A stretch of 64,000 nt of DNA from Candidatus Thermochlorobacter aerophilus (GTDB lineage: Bacteria; Bacteroidota; Chlorobiia; Chlorobiales; Thermochlorobacteraceae): contig PHFL01000071.1 of the NCBI GenBank assembly GCA_002794105.1, positions 46,643-110,642 of the forward strand. Direction: 5' to 3'. Each line of letters opens with the position of its first letter. The stretch's first letter is position 1. Shown here piece after piece: positions 37,764-47,112 of the stretch. The translations under genes were made by a program, and so were the position numbers. The notes below the pieces were generated by a model, which saw nothing but the letters and a program-made list of their open reading frames with translations, was not told the origin of the DNA and searched no databases.

Positions 37764-39137
37764 TTATTGATAGCGTAAGGCTTCCACGGGGTCAATGCGC
37801 ATGGCGCGATAGGCAGGGTAGAGTCCTGCTATCAAACTGATGACCATTGAAAAGATGACGGCGCTTAGCATCAGCCATAGCGGGAAATGGAAGAACTCGA
37901 TTCTTGTGCCCGTCTGCGAGGCAATGTAAAGATTGACCAGCAGGTTGATTGCCGCTGTGGCAAGCTTGCCAAGCACAATACCGATAATACCACCGATGAA
38001 TCCAATCACGACACTTTCGACGAAGAAAATTTTGCGTATCTCATGGTCAGCTGCACCTACAGCTTTCATGATGCCAATTTCACGGTAACGCTCTACAATA
38101 GACATTACCATAGTGTTGGTAATACCTAATGTTGCTACCACAAGTGCTACCGTGCCAATAACCGCTAATGCAAATTCAAAGACAATGAAGAGTTTTTTGA
38201 ATTCTTCAAATTGGTCTGTAAAGCTTGTTGCATTTAGTCCAAGTGCCTCTGCCACCGCTTTGAGCCGTTCGCATTCCTTCTGATTTGATGCCCTCACAAT
38301 GATAGCTTGGTAGCCTGCGCTTTGCTCATTGTTACGCAATAGCTCTATCGTAGAAAGAAAATTTAGGCGACTAATTTTCTCGGATGTTGCAATTGGTATG
38401 ATTAACCTAAATCCACTGGAGAGTTTTTGAATATCGCTGCTCAATACCCCAACGATGCGAAAGTCGTAACTGTTTTCAGTCACAGGAAGCCCTACTGCTA
38501 ATTGGATAGGGTTAAGTGCCAGTTGCATCACTTTCTGCGCATCCAGTGATACTGTGGTTAGCTTGATGTGCTTGCCAAGTGCTTCTTCTGGTGAGCGAAT
38601 GCCAATGCGTGTCAGCAAAATTTCAGAGACGACTACATCATGACTGCTATCGCTATCAAAGAACTTGCCTACTCGAATTTCCCGATAGCCCGCTACACCT
38701 GCCATCGCTGCAGGTAGAGCCTCTGTCATGACAATAGTTTCCATAGTGTCGAAAGTTACTCGGCTTGGGAAAATAATTTCTGGATAGACAAGTGCATTGG
38801 GAACAGTGCTGTGGACTGCTTCTTTAACTTTGCGTAGTACAGAGTCTGTTAAGATAATCGGGTTTTTTTTGTCAAGCTGAGCTATGTTTTTGACTGTGCG
38901 TTTAGAAAGCGAAAAAATCGTTGAAAGATCGACGCGTGTGGGCGTAATACGCACGGTGTTGAAAAGCTCCAAGTCGCTGAACTCATCGGAGAAGGTCTTT
39001 TGCAGCCCGCTGCCGAAACTGACCATAGCTATCAGTGCTGCCACGCCAATTGATACACCTAGAATGGTCAGGAGTGAGCGCAATTTTCCGCGCCACAAGT
39101 TACTCAAGGCAAACTTGATTAAGTCTCTCAAAATCAT
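37764..39137 (-). CDS. ABC transporter permease, FtsX/MacB-like
   Basis: 457-residue permease with the MacB/LolC layout. The N-terminal helix (LTILGVSIGVAALIAMVSFG) follows a short cytoplasmic helix (FALSNLWRGKLRSL). A periplasmic MacB-PCD-like domain spans about residues 50-320. Three C-terminal helices form the FtsX domain (FALAVIGTVALVVATLGITNTM, FVESVVIGFIGGIIGIVLG, LMLSAVIFSMVISLIAGLYPAYRA). The conserved ERYREIGIMKAVGA loop and the closing MRIDPVEALRYQ are present. Its start overlaps the ATPase stop by four bases (ATGA). Likely function is mechanotransmission or export of a lipoprotein, peptide or lipid; the substrate is unknown. Confidence 0.92.
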   Translation of the reverse strand: MILRDLIKFALSNLWRGKLRSLLTILGVSIGVAALIAMVSFGSGLQKTFSDEFSDLELFNTVRITPTRVDLSTIFSLSKRTVKNIAQLDKKNPIILTDSVLRKVKEAVHSTVPNALVYPEIIFPSRVTFDTMETIVMTEALPAAMAGVAGYREIRVGKFFDSDSSHDVVVSEILLTRIGIRSPEEALGKHIKLTTVSLDAQKVMQLALNPIQLAVGLPVTENSYDFRIVGVLSSDIQKLSSGFRLIIPIATSEKISRLNFLSTIELLRNNEQSAGYQAIIVRASNQKECERLKAVAEALGLNATSFTDQFEEFKKLFIVFEFALAVIGTVALVVATLGITNTMVMSIVERYREIGIMKAVGAADHEIRKIFFVESVVIGFIGGIIGIVLGKLATAAINLLVNLYIASQTGTRIEFFHFPLWLMLSAVIFSMVISLIAGLYPAYRAMRIDPVEALRYQ

Positions 39138-39859
39138 AATGGCAGATTGGTTAGGGCAGGTTTGTGGGTTTCGTCACTTATAATTTCGCCATCCTTTAGC
39201 GTGATGATACGTGTGGAGAGTTGTTCGGCAAGCATGAGGTCGTGTGTAATCATCAATACCGTTTTACCTTGCTTGTGAATGTGATGGAGTAGGTGCACAA
39301 TTTCTTCAGAGGTACGTGAGTCTAAGTTGCCAGTTGGTTCATCTGCAAGCAAAAAGTGTGGATTGTTGACCAAGGCACGAGCAATTGCCACGCGCTGCTG
39401 CTCACCGCCTGAGAGTTCCACAGGGCGATGATTGTAGCGATGCGCCAAGCCGACACTTGCCAGCAATTCTTTGGCACGCGCTTGCCGCTCCGATTCAGAC
39501 CTGCCAGCAAAGAGCATCGGCATGGCGACATTTTCCCACGCGCTCATTGAAGGAATTAGGTGAAATGCCTGAAAAATCATGCCAACCGTGTTGCGCCGAT
39601 AGTGCGCCAGCTCATTACGGCTCATTTGCGAGATGACCTTGCCTACTACAATGATTTCACCAGAGGTCGGGCGGTCCATCCCTCCAATAAGATTCAGCAG
39701 CGTAGTTTTGCCACTTCCTGATTTGCCAACAATTGCGACAAACTCTCCTTCCAGCACCGAAAAACTTATATCTTTCAGCGCAACCACTGGTAGCATACCC
39801 ATGTTGTAGATACGACTTACCGACCTAAGCTCAATGAGTGGCTTTTTAGAACTTGACAC
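39134..39859 (-). CDS. ABC transporter ATP-binding protein, LolD/MacB-like
   Basis: 241-residue nucleotide-binding subunit for the permease immediately downstream. Walker A is GKSGSGKTT, the Q-loop lies in [22 protein letters not shown], the ABC signature is [15 protein letters not shown], Walker B is FLLADEPTG and the H-loop is MITHD. The sequence is typical of the LolD/MacB/FtsE group. First gene of the two-gene operon and divergent from the inositol-phosphatase-family gene. No promoter of the TTTG/TAnnTTTG kind was recognised in the 120-base divergent gap. Confidence 0.94.
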   Translation of the reverse strand: MSSSKKPLIELRSVSRIYNMGMLPVVALKDISFSVLEGEFVAIVGKSGSGKTTLLNLIGGMDRPTSGEIIVVGKVISQMSRNELAHYRRNTVGMIFQAFHLIPSMSAWENVAMPMLFAGRSESERQARAKELLASVGLAHRYNHRPVELSGGEQQRVAIARALVNNPHFLLADEPTGNLDSRTSEEIVHLLHHIHKQGKTVLMITHDLMLAEQLSTRIITLKDGEIISDETHKPALTNLPL

Positions 39860-39980
39860 TGGTAACTTTTGTCAGCAGTTTGTTTTCACTTCTGATATGC
39901 CTAATTGCGGCTAGCTGTTCCTTGAACATTTCCTTAGTAGCGTTTGTTCCGTAAAAAAAACCTTGAGGTAGCTTGGAGCT

Positions 39981-40781
39981 ATGACCAGAGAACTTATTAC
40001 TGCTATTAACGCAGTTAAGGCTGCTGGGAAACTTGCCCGAAGAAACTTTGGACAGCTTTCTACGGCACATATTAGTCTCAAAGACCGTAACGACTTTGTC
40101 ACTAGAGTCGATCGCGAGTCTGAAGCCATTGCCGTAGAAACTATCCGTAAGCGCTTTCCTTATGATGAGATTTTGGGTGAGGAAGGTACTTTGGAGAAGG
40201 GCTCTTCTGGGCGGCGCTGGATTATTGACCCGCTCGACGGTACGCTCAACTTCATTCACTCACTGGCTATTTTCTGCATCAGCGTCGGCTTAATGGATGA
40301 AAAGGGCGATTTACTCGTCGGCGCCATCTACCAACCTATGACCAAAGAACTTTTCACAGCCGAGCGTGGGCGCGGCGCCTACCTCAACAACCGACGCATC
40401 CGAGTGACACGCAACTTTCGTAGCGAACGCTTGCTGCTTGCTACTGGATTTCCATACAAAGTCTATGAGCATCTGGATAAGTATCTTGCCTTATTCAAGG
40501 ATATTTTGGTCAGTACAGCAGGCATTCGTCGCCCCGGCTCTGCGGCTATTGACCTTGCTTACACGGCTTGCGGTCGCTTTGATGGATTTTGGGAGTATGG
40601 TCTTAACGCATGGGATATTGCCGCTGGCGCTCTCATCGTCAAAGAAGCAGGTGGAATTGTAACCGACTTCAAAGGCAATAATGACTACCTCAAATCAGGT
40701 CATATTATTGCGACCAATGGCAAAATTCATGGGTGGCTGCTCGGCAAAGTACAGACCTATTTTGGTACAGATTTCGAGTAA
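39981..40781 (+). CDS. suhB: Inositol monophosphatase-family phosphatase
   Basis: Mg2+-dependent sugar-phosphate phosphatase of the IMPase family, 266 residues. The metal site is complete: GEEG (66-69), DPLDGT (83-88) and the late NAWDIAAGALIVKEAGG motif. Conserved VTRVDRESE (near residue 42) and YLNNRRIRV are also present. The family includes SuhB, histidinol-phosphatase and 3'-phosphoadenosine phosphatase, so the substrate is not certain and the symbol is tentative. GGAG lies 2 bases before the ATG at 39981, rather close. The three cysteine-rich genes follow on the same strand. Confidence 0.88.
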   Translation: MTRELITAINAVKAAGKLARRNFGQLSTAHISLKDRNDFVTRVDRESEAIAVETIRKRFPYDEILGEEGTLEKGSSGRRWIIDPLDGTLNFIHSLAIFCISVGLMDEKGDLLVGAIYQPMTKELFTAERGRGAYLNNRRIRVTRNFRSERLLLATGFPYKVYEHLDKYLALFKDILVSTAGIRRPGSAAIDLAYTACGRFDGFWEYGLNAWDIAAGALIVKEAGGIVTDFKGNNDYLKSGHIIATNGKIHGWLLGKVQTYFGTDFE

Positions 40782-40945
40782 CGCTCTTTGTCTCTGGATT
40801 TGCCTTAGATATGCAGCACCGCCCGACCTGCTTTCTTGGCACTGCACTTCTGACTCAACTTTCTTGGACCACCGACAGTTACCCATTTTGGAATTTAACA
40901 GGCGTTTTTGTATGATTTCCTCCATGCAATTTCTTTGCTCTGTGT

Positions 40946-41323
40946 ATGCGCGTTCAGCTTATTCATAGGGTTGTTGCTATCCTACTAGTGTTAGCCTTGC
41001 TGCTTTCTCACGCACGGGTATGCTCCGACGAAAATTCATGCGGTCTTTGCAAATGCTGCAATGCAAAATCATGCATGCTTTCTTTTTCGGCTCCACCGTG
41101 CTGTGCGTCTTGCGAGGCAGCATCATCCGAAGCAACACTCAACGAGGCTCTTCCGCTTTTGGAGCAGGTCCACCAAGCCTTACGTGCGCATGCGCAGTGT
41201 TTCGTGACACTTGTCTATCCCTCACAGCCAATTTCTCGCTTTTGTGAAGACCGTTCTGAACGCTTCATGGCACTTGCTGCACAACCGCCCCTTCATCTAC
41301 GCTGCGAAGTTCTTCTCATTTGA
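40946..41323 (+). CDS. Small exported cysteine-rich protein, unrecognised
   Basis: 125-residue protein with a signal peptide (LIHRVVAILLVLALLLSHA) and twelve cysteines. Nine lie between residues 26 and 56 (C26, C32, C35, C37, C38, C43, C52, C53, C56), and C85, C100 and C120 are spread behind. The CGLCKCC and CCASC clusters look suited to binding a soft metal or forming disulphides in the periplasm. I do not recognise a family. It is the first of three short exported Cys-containing proteins in a row on the same strand, ended by a terminator at 41920. It begins 164 bases after suhB, so it may have its own promoter. Confidence 0.65.
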   Translation: MRVQLIHRVVAILLVLALLLSHARVCSDENSCGLCKCCNAKSCMLSFSAPPCCASCEAASSEATLNEALPLLEQVHQALRAHAQCFVTLVYPSQPISRFCEDRSERFMALAAQPPLHLRCEVLLI

Positions 41324-41407
41324 TTGCCTTCCCGTCGCTGCTTGAGTTGTTTCTGGTTGCGCTAATACACCAAGCGCACTTGTTATCAACTTTCAACACT
41401 GTCGTAT

Positions 41408-41677
41408 ATGCGTGTCTTTCTTTTTGCCTTGCTGGTCTTTGGGTTTGCCAGCCGTTCGTCAGGCGATAAAGCTGAAAAACCGTTTAATGAGCTTTGTCCC
41501 GTCATGGGTGAAAAAGTCAATCCGAAAGTCAAGACGGTATCCTATGCGGGCAAGACTTACGGCTTTTGCTGCAGCGGTTGCGACAAGAAGTTTGCCGCTG
41601 ACCCAGCAAAATATGCTGCAAACCTTAGTGCAGACGGCAAGGTGTTTGTAGGACAAAAAGCACCACTAACTCACTAA
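41408..41677 (+). CDS. Exported YHS-domain protein
   Basis: 89-residue protein: a signal peptide (MRVFLFALLVFGFASRSSG) followed by a single YHS/TRASH-like metal-binding domain. The motif is C30-PVMGEKV, then VSYAGKTYGFCCSGCDKKFAADPAKYAANL with C54, C55 and C58. YHS domains are found next to copper and heavy-metal handling proteins and are thought to bind metal. It lies 84 bases after one cysteine-rich gene and 17 bases before the next, so an operon for metal binding outside the cytoplasm is likely. No Shine-Dalgarno is evident. Confidence 0.82.
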   Translation: MRVFLFALLVFGFASRSSGDKAEKPFNELCPVMGEKVNPKVKTVSYAGKTYGFCCSGCDKKFAADPAKYAANLSADGKVFVGQKAPLTH

Positions 41678-41694
41678 AAATTGGAGATAAACAT

Positions 41695-41901
41695 ATGCGT
41701 AAGAGAATGTTGTCGTTTTTCGCTACTGTTATGCTTACACTCGGCTCAAGCCTTGCTTTCTTGCCAGACAGTGAGGCTGTTGCTGATGCAGCGTGCTGCT
41801 GTTCAGCTTGCACATATGAGGGTTGCACGAACTGTTGCAGCAGTTGCTGCGATACTGAGCGCTCATGCTGCACCAAGCCAATGGCATGTTGCTGTGAGTA
41901 A
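41695..41901 (+). CDS. Exported metallothionein-like cysteine-rich peptide
   Basis: 68-residue protein. Residues 1 to about 32 form a signal peptide (LSFFATVMLTLGSSLAFLPDSEA). The mature part, residues 34-67, has 14 cysteines (34-36, 39, 44, 47, 48, 51, 52, 58, 59, 65-67), in CC and CCC clusters separated by Ser, Thr and Gly. This resembles a metallothionein in composition but has no known bacterial metallothionein (SmtA) pattern, and it is exported, which is unusual. The Shine-Dalgarno GGAG (41683-41686) is 8 bases before the ATG. A strong terminator follows 19 bases after the stop. I infer metal sequestration in the periplasm or at the surface. Confidence 0.78.
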   Translation: MRKRMLSFFATVMLTLGSSLAFLPDSEAVADAACCCSACTYEGCTNCCSSCCDTERSCCTKPMACCCE

Positions 41902-41919
41902 CTGCTGAACCTGTTAAGC

Positions 41920-41948
41920 AAAAGGGACGCTACGCCGCGTCCCTTTTT
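41920..41948 (+). terminator. Strong bidirectional terminator
   Basis: GGGACGC (41924-41930) and GCGTCCC (41937-41943) form a perfect 7-bp stem with a 6-base loop, flanked by A-runs on the left and five T on the right. It closes the cysteine-rich operon and can also end the convergent lipoprotein gene. Confidence 0.88.
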
Positions 41949-41997
41949 ATTTGGCTTTGTTAGGCTTTGTAATTTTTCAGTCTTGTGCTAGCGGGTT

Positions 41998-42666
41998 TCA
42001 CTTTTGCACCGCTACGCCTTCTTTGCCTTGTTCAACATAGAAGTTGAGCACGGGGTCAATGTCTCGCACAGTAAGTTGCGTGCGAATAGGTTTATCTGTC
42101 AGCTCTACAGTTTGAAAGAGTATGCCACTTTGGCGCTCAGCATCATAGCCACTCATGAGCACATATTTGCCCGGTTTAAGTTCTGTGCCTAGCGTAGCGG
42201 CATCGAATCTGAACTTGCCTTGTTGATTGGTTTTAATGCCTTTGAGCTTTGGCAACTGTATGATAAGTGTCTTCAGCAAGCTGGCTTTATACTTATTTCT
42301 TTCCTTGTAGAATAGGTTGAGTGTATCGTTATACGCCATGAAGATTTTCTCGAGTGCTTCTGTATTTTTTCCTGCGTTGGCAATAGCTTTGCGCAAGCTA
42401 TCGATGATAAAATTGAGGCGACTTTCCACGCTATCAATAGCTTTTAACTCTGCCTTGAATCCCATACGCCATCTTTCCAAATTTTGTGAAACGACGCTAT
42501 CGGCAAGTAAGAAAACAGGATGGTCTATCAAGGTTTTATCACCCACATTGACATAACTCATGACCACTTCTCCTTCGATGAACAGTTCTTGTTTGGAGCA
42601 ACCAGTTGCAAAGATGAGGCTTATCAAGGTTATGCTGAGCCATAGACGAGTTAAGCTCTTGTTCAT
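41998..42666 (-). CDS. Lipoprotein of unknown function
   Basis: 222-residue predicted lipoprotein: hydrophobic leader LSITLISLIFATGC with lipidated Cys23. The centre (about 60-140) is charged and helical (AELKAIDSVESRLNFIIDSLRKAI). The C-terminal part (GIKTNQQGKFRFDAATLGTE, LKPGKYVLMSGYD) resembles the Ig-like carboxypeptidase-regulatory fold common in FCB surface proteins. No family name can be given. It is alone on its strand, convergent with the cysteine-rich operon and divergent from pnp. Confidence 0.75.
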   Translation of the reverse strand: MNKSLTRLWLSITLISLIFATGCSKQELFIEGEVVMSYVNVGDKTLIDHPVFLLADSVVSQNLERWRMGFKAELKAIDSVESRLNFIIDSLRKAIANAGKNTEALEKIFMAYNDTLNLFYKERNKYKASLLKTLIIQLPKLKGIKTNQQGKFRFDAATLGTELKPGKYVLMSGYDAERQSGILFQTVELTDKPIRTQLTVRDIDPVLNFYVEQGKEGVAVQK

Positions 42667-42894
42667 TTCTGACTCCCTAACTTGGTCTGGTTTTGTTGAA
42701 AGACATCTTCTTTTGGTGCTAGGTGGTAAAGTTACAAAGTTTTGCGTGATATGCTGTGCGTGTGATTTTATTGTTATCTTCGGCAGTATATTTAATGAGT
42801 GTTTATTACTTGGCGAGAAATTTCTTATATTATGGGCTTAAATTTTTTTATAGCATCAAGGTATCGTCAATTTAATACTTAATTCAGCCAACAA

Positions 42895-45135
42895 ATGGTT
42901 GTCAGGAAAGAAGTCGATCTTGGGGGCGGTAAAGTTCTTCGTATTGAGACAGGTAAAATGGCAAAGCAGGCCGACGGAGCGGCGGTCGTTGGGTTGGCAG
43001 AGACAATGGTACTTGCTACTGTGGTTGCAAGAAAGGATGATCCTGTACCTGGGCAAGACTTTATCCCGCTCCAAGTTGAATTTCGAGAGAAGTATTCTGC
43101 AGCTGGCAAGTTTCCGGGTGGTTTTGTCAAGCGTGAGGGTCGTCCTAGCGAAAAAGAAATTCTTTCAGCGCGGTTGATTGACCGAGCATTGCGTCCGCTC
43201 TTTCCAGCAGGCTACACGAGCGAAACTCAAGTTATTGTGACGGTTATTTCCTCTGACCAAATCAATGACGGCGATGTTTTAGGCGGTGTGGCGGCCTCTG
43301 TAGCGCTGATGATTTCCGACATTCCATTTTACACGCCGATGGCGGAAGTGCGCGTCGGACGCATCAATGGAGAGTTTATCATCAATCCGCATACTGGCGA
43401 GCTCGAAAAAAGCGACATGGACATTTGCATCGGCGGCACAAAAGACACGATTTGCATGCTGGAGGGCGAGATGCATGAGATTTCAGAGCAAGACATGCTC
43501 GAGGCAATTAAGTTCGGACACAATGCAATTAAGAAAATCTGCGAAGTGCAAGAGGAGTTAGCACGCGAGGTAGGCAAACCTAAGCGTCCTTTCAAGCCGA
43601 TTCTACCGCCAGAGGACTTGAAAGACTTTGTCAGAGCTCTCTGCTACGATAAGCTTTACGCATTGGCTCACGAAGCCCTTCCTAAAGATGTTCGCGCTGA
43701 AAAGACCAAAGCTATCTACGACGAGACACTTGCTGCAGTGCTTGAAAAGTACAAAGCGGAAATTACACCTGAAGTGCTTGCCGCTTCACCAGAAAAGGCT
43801 CTGTATTTGAATGAGAAACTTATCCGCCAAGTCATTCACGACTGTGAGCGTGATGCAATGCGTCAAACGATTTTGAACGACCGTGTGCGGCTCGATGGGC
43901 GCTCCTTGACAGATATTCGCCCGATTTCTATTGAGCTTGGTCTTATTCCACGCTCACATGGCTCTGCACTCTTTACACGCGGCGAAACCCAAGCATTGGT
44001 TTTTCTTACGCTGGGCACCAAGAAAGATGTTCAACTAATTGATACACTGACCGAAGACCCTGAGAAGCGTTTCATGCTACATTACAACTTTCCACCCTTC
44101 TCTGTCGGTGAGATTGGTCGCATGACGGGTGTCGGTCGCCGCGAGATTGGACATGGCAACTTGGCTGAGCGAGCGCTCAAGAACATGATTCCTGATGAGA
44201 GCACATTCCCTTACACCATGCGTGTCGTATCCGATATTCTCGAGTCGAATGGGTCGTCGTCTATGGCTTCTGTATGCGGCGGCACACTAGCTATCATGGA
44301 TGGCGGCGTTCCTCTAAAGCGCCCCGTTGCTGGAATTGCCATGGGCTTGATTAAAGAAGGTGACCGCTATGCAGTGCTCTCCGATATTCTTGGCAACGAA
44401 GACCACTTGGGCGATATGGATTTCAAAGTTGCTGGGACTACTGAAGGTATCACAGCCTGCCAAATGGACATCAAAATTGATGGCTTGGACTACGACATTC
44501 TTGCCGCCGCATTGGAGCAAGCCCGAGTTGGCAGATTGCAAATCTTGCAAATAATGGCACAAGCTATTGACAAGCCGCGTCCCACTCTTTCAAAATACGC
44601 TCCACGCCTGACTACAATACAAATCCCTGTCGAAGCTATTGGCACTGTAATTGGCAGAGGCGGCGAGACTATTCGCAGTATCACTTCACAAACCAATACA
44701 GAGATTGATATCGCCGATGACGGCACTATTACCATTGCTGCCAGCGATAGCGAGTCAGCAGAACGCGCTATTGCTATCATCAAGGGGCTGACGACTGAAC
44801 CTGAAGAAGGCAATGTCTATAGCGGAGAAGTCAAAGAAGTGCGTGATGAACTGGGAGCTATTGTAGAATTTCTGCCTAAGATTACTGGGTTGCTGCACAT
44901 TTCTGAAATTTCGCATAAGCGGGTCACTAAAGTCAGCGATGCGCTTAAAACTGGTGAGAAAGTTTCTGTTAAACTGATTCGCATTCAACAAGACCCCAAG
45001 ACTGGAAAGACGAAGTATAGTCTTTCCATGAAGGCGCTTATGCCACCGCCAGAAGATGCTGTAGAGCCTCGTAAGCCGCAGCCTCCACAACGCAGTGGGC
45101 ATCGCCGTCCACAACACAGTGGGCATCGTAGATAA
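42895..45135 (+). CDS. pnp: Polyribonucleotide nucleotidyltransferase (PNPase)
   Basis: Phosphorolytic 3'-5' exoribonuclease of the RNA degradation machinery, 746 residues. Two RNase PH domains are separated by an all-helical linker; the second carries [43 protein letters not shown] and [24 protein letters not shown] with the catalytic acids in [22 protein letters not shown] domain ([19 protein letters not shown]) and an S1 domain ([20 protein letters not shown]) follow. The C-terminal tail has an eight-residue duplication, PQRSGHRR then PQHSGHRR. murA begins 15 bases later. ATG 42895 ([15 protein letters not shown]) is the natural start. Confidence 0.96.
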   Translation: MVVRKEVDLGGGKVLRIETGKMAKQADGAAVVGLAETMVLATVVARKDDPVPGQDFIPLQVEFREKYSAAGKFPGGFVKREGRPSEKEILSARLIDRALRPLFPAGYTSETQVIVTVISSDQINDGDVLGGVAASVALMISDIPFYTPMAEVRVGRINGEFIINPHTGELEKSDMDICIGGTKDTICMLEGEMHEISEQDMLEAIKFGHNAIKKICEVQEELAREVGKPKRPFKPILPPEDLKDFVRALCYDKLYALAHEALPKDVRAEKTKAIYDETLAAVLEKYKAEITPEVLAASPEKALYLNEKLIRQVIHDCERDAMRQTILNDRVRLDGRSLTDIRPISIELGLIPRSHGSALFTRGETQALVFLTLGTKKDVQLIDTLTEDPEKRFMLHYNFPPFSVGEIGRMTGVGRREIGHGNLAERALKNMIPDESTFPYTMRVVSDILESNGSSSMASVCGGTLAIMDGGVPLKRPVAGIAMGLIKEGDRYAVLSDILGNEDHLGDMDFKVAGTTEGITACQMDIKIDGLDYDILAAALEQARVGRLQILQIMAQAIDKPRPTLSKYAPRLTTIQIPVEAIGTVIGRGGETIRSITSQTNTEIDIADDGTITIAASDSESAERAIAIIKGLTTEPEEGNVYSGEVKEVRDELGAIVEFLPKITGLLHISEISHKRVTKVSDALKTGEKVSVKLIRIQQDPKTGKTKYSLSMKALMPPPEDAVEPRKPQPPQRSGHRRPQHSGHRR
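45084..45131 (+). repeat. 24-base tandem duplication at the 3' end of pnp
   Basis: Unit 1 (45084-45107) and unit 2 (45108-45131) begin TCCACAAC and share CAGTGGGCATCG; only a few bases differ. They encode the basic repeats PQRSGHRR and PQHSGHRR that end PNPase. Being in frame, the number of units could vary between strains without breaking the protein. Confidence 0.8.
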
Positions 45136-45150
45136 ACCTGCTTCTGACTC

Positions 45151-46455
45151 ATGGATAAGCTGGTCATTTACGGCGGCAAGCCTTTAGCAGGTCAGGTGGA
45201 AACCTCCGGCTCCAAAAATGCTGCACTTGCGCTGATGGCCGCCTCACTTTTGCCTGCTTCGGGCAAGACGATTATTCATCGTGTTCCAGATTTGCGTGAT
45301 GTTCATACGCTTGCCAATCTGCTACGCATTATCGGAGCACGCGTCGACTATGAAGACCATACCTTGACAATTTCTGCAGCGAATGTGTCACACTTTGAGG
45401 CACCGTACGAACTGGTCAAAAAAATGCGTGCCTCAATTTACGTTCTTGGTCCCCTGTTAGGTCGTTTCGGGCGTGCTCGTGTGTCGCTACCTGGCGGATG
45501 CGCTTTTGGACCGCGACCAGTGGATTTGCACATTGAGGCTATGAAGCAGCTTGGGGCTTCAATTGAACTTGACGAGGGGTATATTGTTGCCAAAGCTAAG
45601 CGCAAGCGACTGATTGGTGCCAAGATTGCTTTTCCTCTTATCTCTGTTGGGGCGACTGGAAATGCACTGATGGCCGCAGTGCTTGCCAAAGGCACAACAA
45701 AGATTACCAACGCAGCCATCGAGCCTGAAATTACAGCGCTGGCACGCTTTCTTGTCAAAATGGGAGCAAAAATTGATGGCATCGGCACCCATACGCTTGA
45801 AATTGAAGGCGTCGATGAGCTCTATGCTGTGCGTGAGCACAATATCGCCGACCGCATAGAAGCTGCAACACTGCTAGCCGCAGCAGCCATTACACATGGG
45901 AGCATCACACTCACTAATGTCAATGCCAAAGACATGAAAGCCGTGCTCAAAAAGTTTGAATCAGCTGGCTGCCATATCACCATCGGTCCGGAATGCATCT
46001 CGCTTCAGGCGCCAGATGTGCTCCGCCCCACCAGCGTAGAAGCCAAACCCTACCCCAAATTTCCGACCGATATGCAAGCCCAGTGGTCAGCCCTGATGAC
46101 CCAAGCCGATGGCACCAGCTACATCACCGACCATGTGTACTTTGAGCGCTTCAAGCACATTCCTGAACTCAATCGTTTGGGCGCAGAAATTGAACTCAAA
46201 AAAAACCGTGCAATCGTTCGTGGCATCAAGACTCTGCGCGGAGCAAAAGTGATGTCGACTGACCTGCGTGCTTCCGCCAGCCTCATTTTGGGCGGACTTG
46301 CTGCCAAAGGCAAAACCGAAGTGCTACGCGTCTATCACCTCGATAGGGGATACGAGAAGATTGAGCAAAAACTGCGTAAGTTGGGCGCACATATTCGTCG
46401 CGAACAGTATGATGAGTTTTCTACACCCAGTCCGCCTGACCCCGATGAAGAATGA
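45151..46455 (+). CDS. murA: UDP-N-acetylglucosamine 1-carboxyvinyltransferase
   Basis: First committed step of peptidoglycan synthesis: transfers enolpyruvate from PEP to UDP-GlcNAc. 434 residues with the inside-out alpha/beta barrel repeats. [16 protein letters not shown] (19-34) holds the conserved Lys-Asn. The catalytic loop [14 protein letters not shown] contains Cys117, the fosfomycin target, rather than the resistant Asp variant. [18 protein letters not shown] and [17 protein letters not shown] are also conserved. It follows pnp by 15 bases and precedes folB by 63 bases. The C-terminal tail [12 protein letters not shown] is a short acidic extension. Confidence 0.96.
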   Translation: MDKLVIYGGKPLAGQVETSGSKNAALALMAASLLPASGKTIIHRVPDLRDVHTLANLLRIIGARVDYEDHTLTISAANVSHFEAPYELVKKMRASIYVLGPLLGRFGRARVSLPGGCAFGPRPVDLHIEAMKQLGASIELDEGYIVAKAKRKRLIGAKIAFPLISVGATGNALMAAVLAKGTTKITNAAIEPEITALARFLVKMGAKIDGIGTHTLEIEGVDELYAVREHNIADRIEAATLLAAAAITHGSITLTNVNAKDMKAVLKKFESAGCHITIGPECISLQAPDVLRPTSVEAKPYPKFPTDMQAQWSALMTQADGTSYITDHVYFERFKHIPELNRLGAEIELKKNRAIVRGIKTLRGAKVMSTDLRASASLILGGLAAKGKTEVLRVYHLDRGYEKIEQKLRKLGAHIRREQYDEFSTPSPPDPDEE

Positions 46456-46518
46456 GCACATACAAACTGGGCTATCTACGCCGAGCCTACTCCATACTGA
46501 AGACAAACCGCACACATT

Positions 46519-46911
46519 ATGCACTCACCGCACTTTCGCAGCTGCGTAAGATTGAAGAACGCTATTTTTTACGCCTACCATGGCGTTGGCGAAGCAGAGC
46601 ATAAGGTCGGTGCCCGCTATGAGGTGGATGCTGAACTGTATTTTGATTTTTCAGCTGCTGGGCAAACCGATTCGCTTCGCCAGACTGTCGACTATGAGCA
46701 AGTCTATGGCAAAATCTCCAAAGTCATTACTTCACGCAAGTTTTACCTTATCGAGGCAGTTGCCAAAAAAATTGCCGACGAATTGATGCAGGATTTTCCT
46801 ATTTTGGATGCTGTGCACATCAAGGTACGCAAGCGTAACCCACCCGTAGGCGGCGTATGCGATTTTGCCGAAGCTGATTACTTTCTGCAGCGCCCAACCA
46901 GCGCCCCGTAG
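46519..46911 (+). CDS. folB: Dihydroneopterin aldolase
   Basis: Folate pathway enzyme converting 7,8-dihydroneopterin to 6-hydroxymethyl-dihydropterin and glycolaldehyde. 130 residues. The motifs VRLKNAIFYAYHGVGEAEHKVGARYEVDAEL (conserved Tyr-His-Gly and Glu), TVDYEQVYGKI, the substrate Glu in FYLIEAVAKKIADEL, and VHIKVRKRNPPVGGVCDFAE with the catalytic Lys are all present. Last gene of the pnp-murA-folB run. No terminator was recognised behind it. Confidence 0.93.
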   Translation: MHSPHFRSCVRLKNAIFYAYHGVGEAEHKVGARYEVDAELYFDFSAAGQTDSLRQTVDYEQVYGKISKVITSRKFYLIEAVAKKIADELMQDFPILDAVHIKVRKRNPPVGGVCDFAEADYFLQRPTSAP

Positions 46912-47048
46912 GTTTCATCCGCTCTTGCCAAGTCTGTGCCCTCACCTGCTCTGCATTTTGCTTCCTGAACAAAAGTCTTTTGCTGAGTTAACAAAAATTT
47001 AACTTCACAATAATCAAAACTTAACATGCCAGTTTGGCGCTAAGGCGC

Positions 47049-47056
47049 TATATTTG
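47049..47056 (+). promoter_or_regulatory. Probable -7 element of the Oar-like receptor gene
   Basis: TATATTTG fits TAnnTTTG, 56 bases before the ATG at 47113. A TTTG lies only 12 bases upstream and nothing better is found at 18-20, so the upstream element is not convincing. Confidence 0.4.
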
Positions 47057-47112
47057 CCGCCGACTTAGACTTTCAAAGCCTTCTTTCTCAATCATCAAAA
47101 CTTAACTGTTCC

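Noticed and set aside
39846-40259. 137-codon minus-strand open frame opposite the inositol-phosphatase gene
   Set aside because: Antisense to well-conserved IMPase motifs and overlapping the ABC ATPase start; no domain.
40906-40937. TTTTTG-N19-TTTCTTTG as promoter of the first cysteine-rich gene
   Set aside because: The second element deviates at the key A (TT instead of TA) and would leave only a few bases before the ATG; not strong enough to annotate.
44490-44813. Minus-strand open frame inside pnp
   Set aside because: Antisense shadow of the KH region of PNPase.
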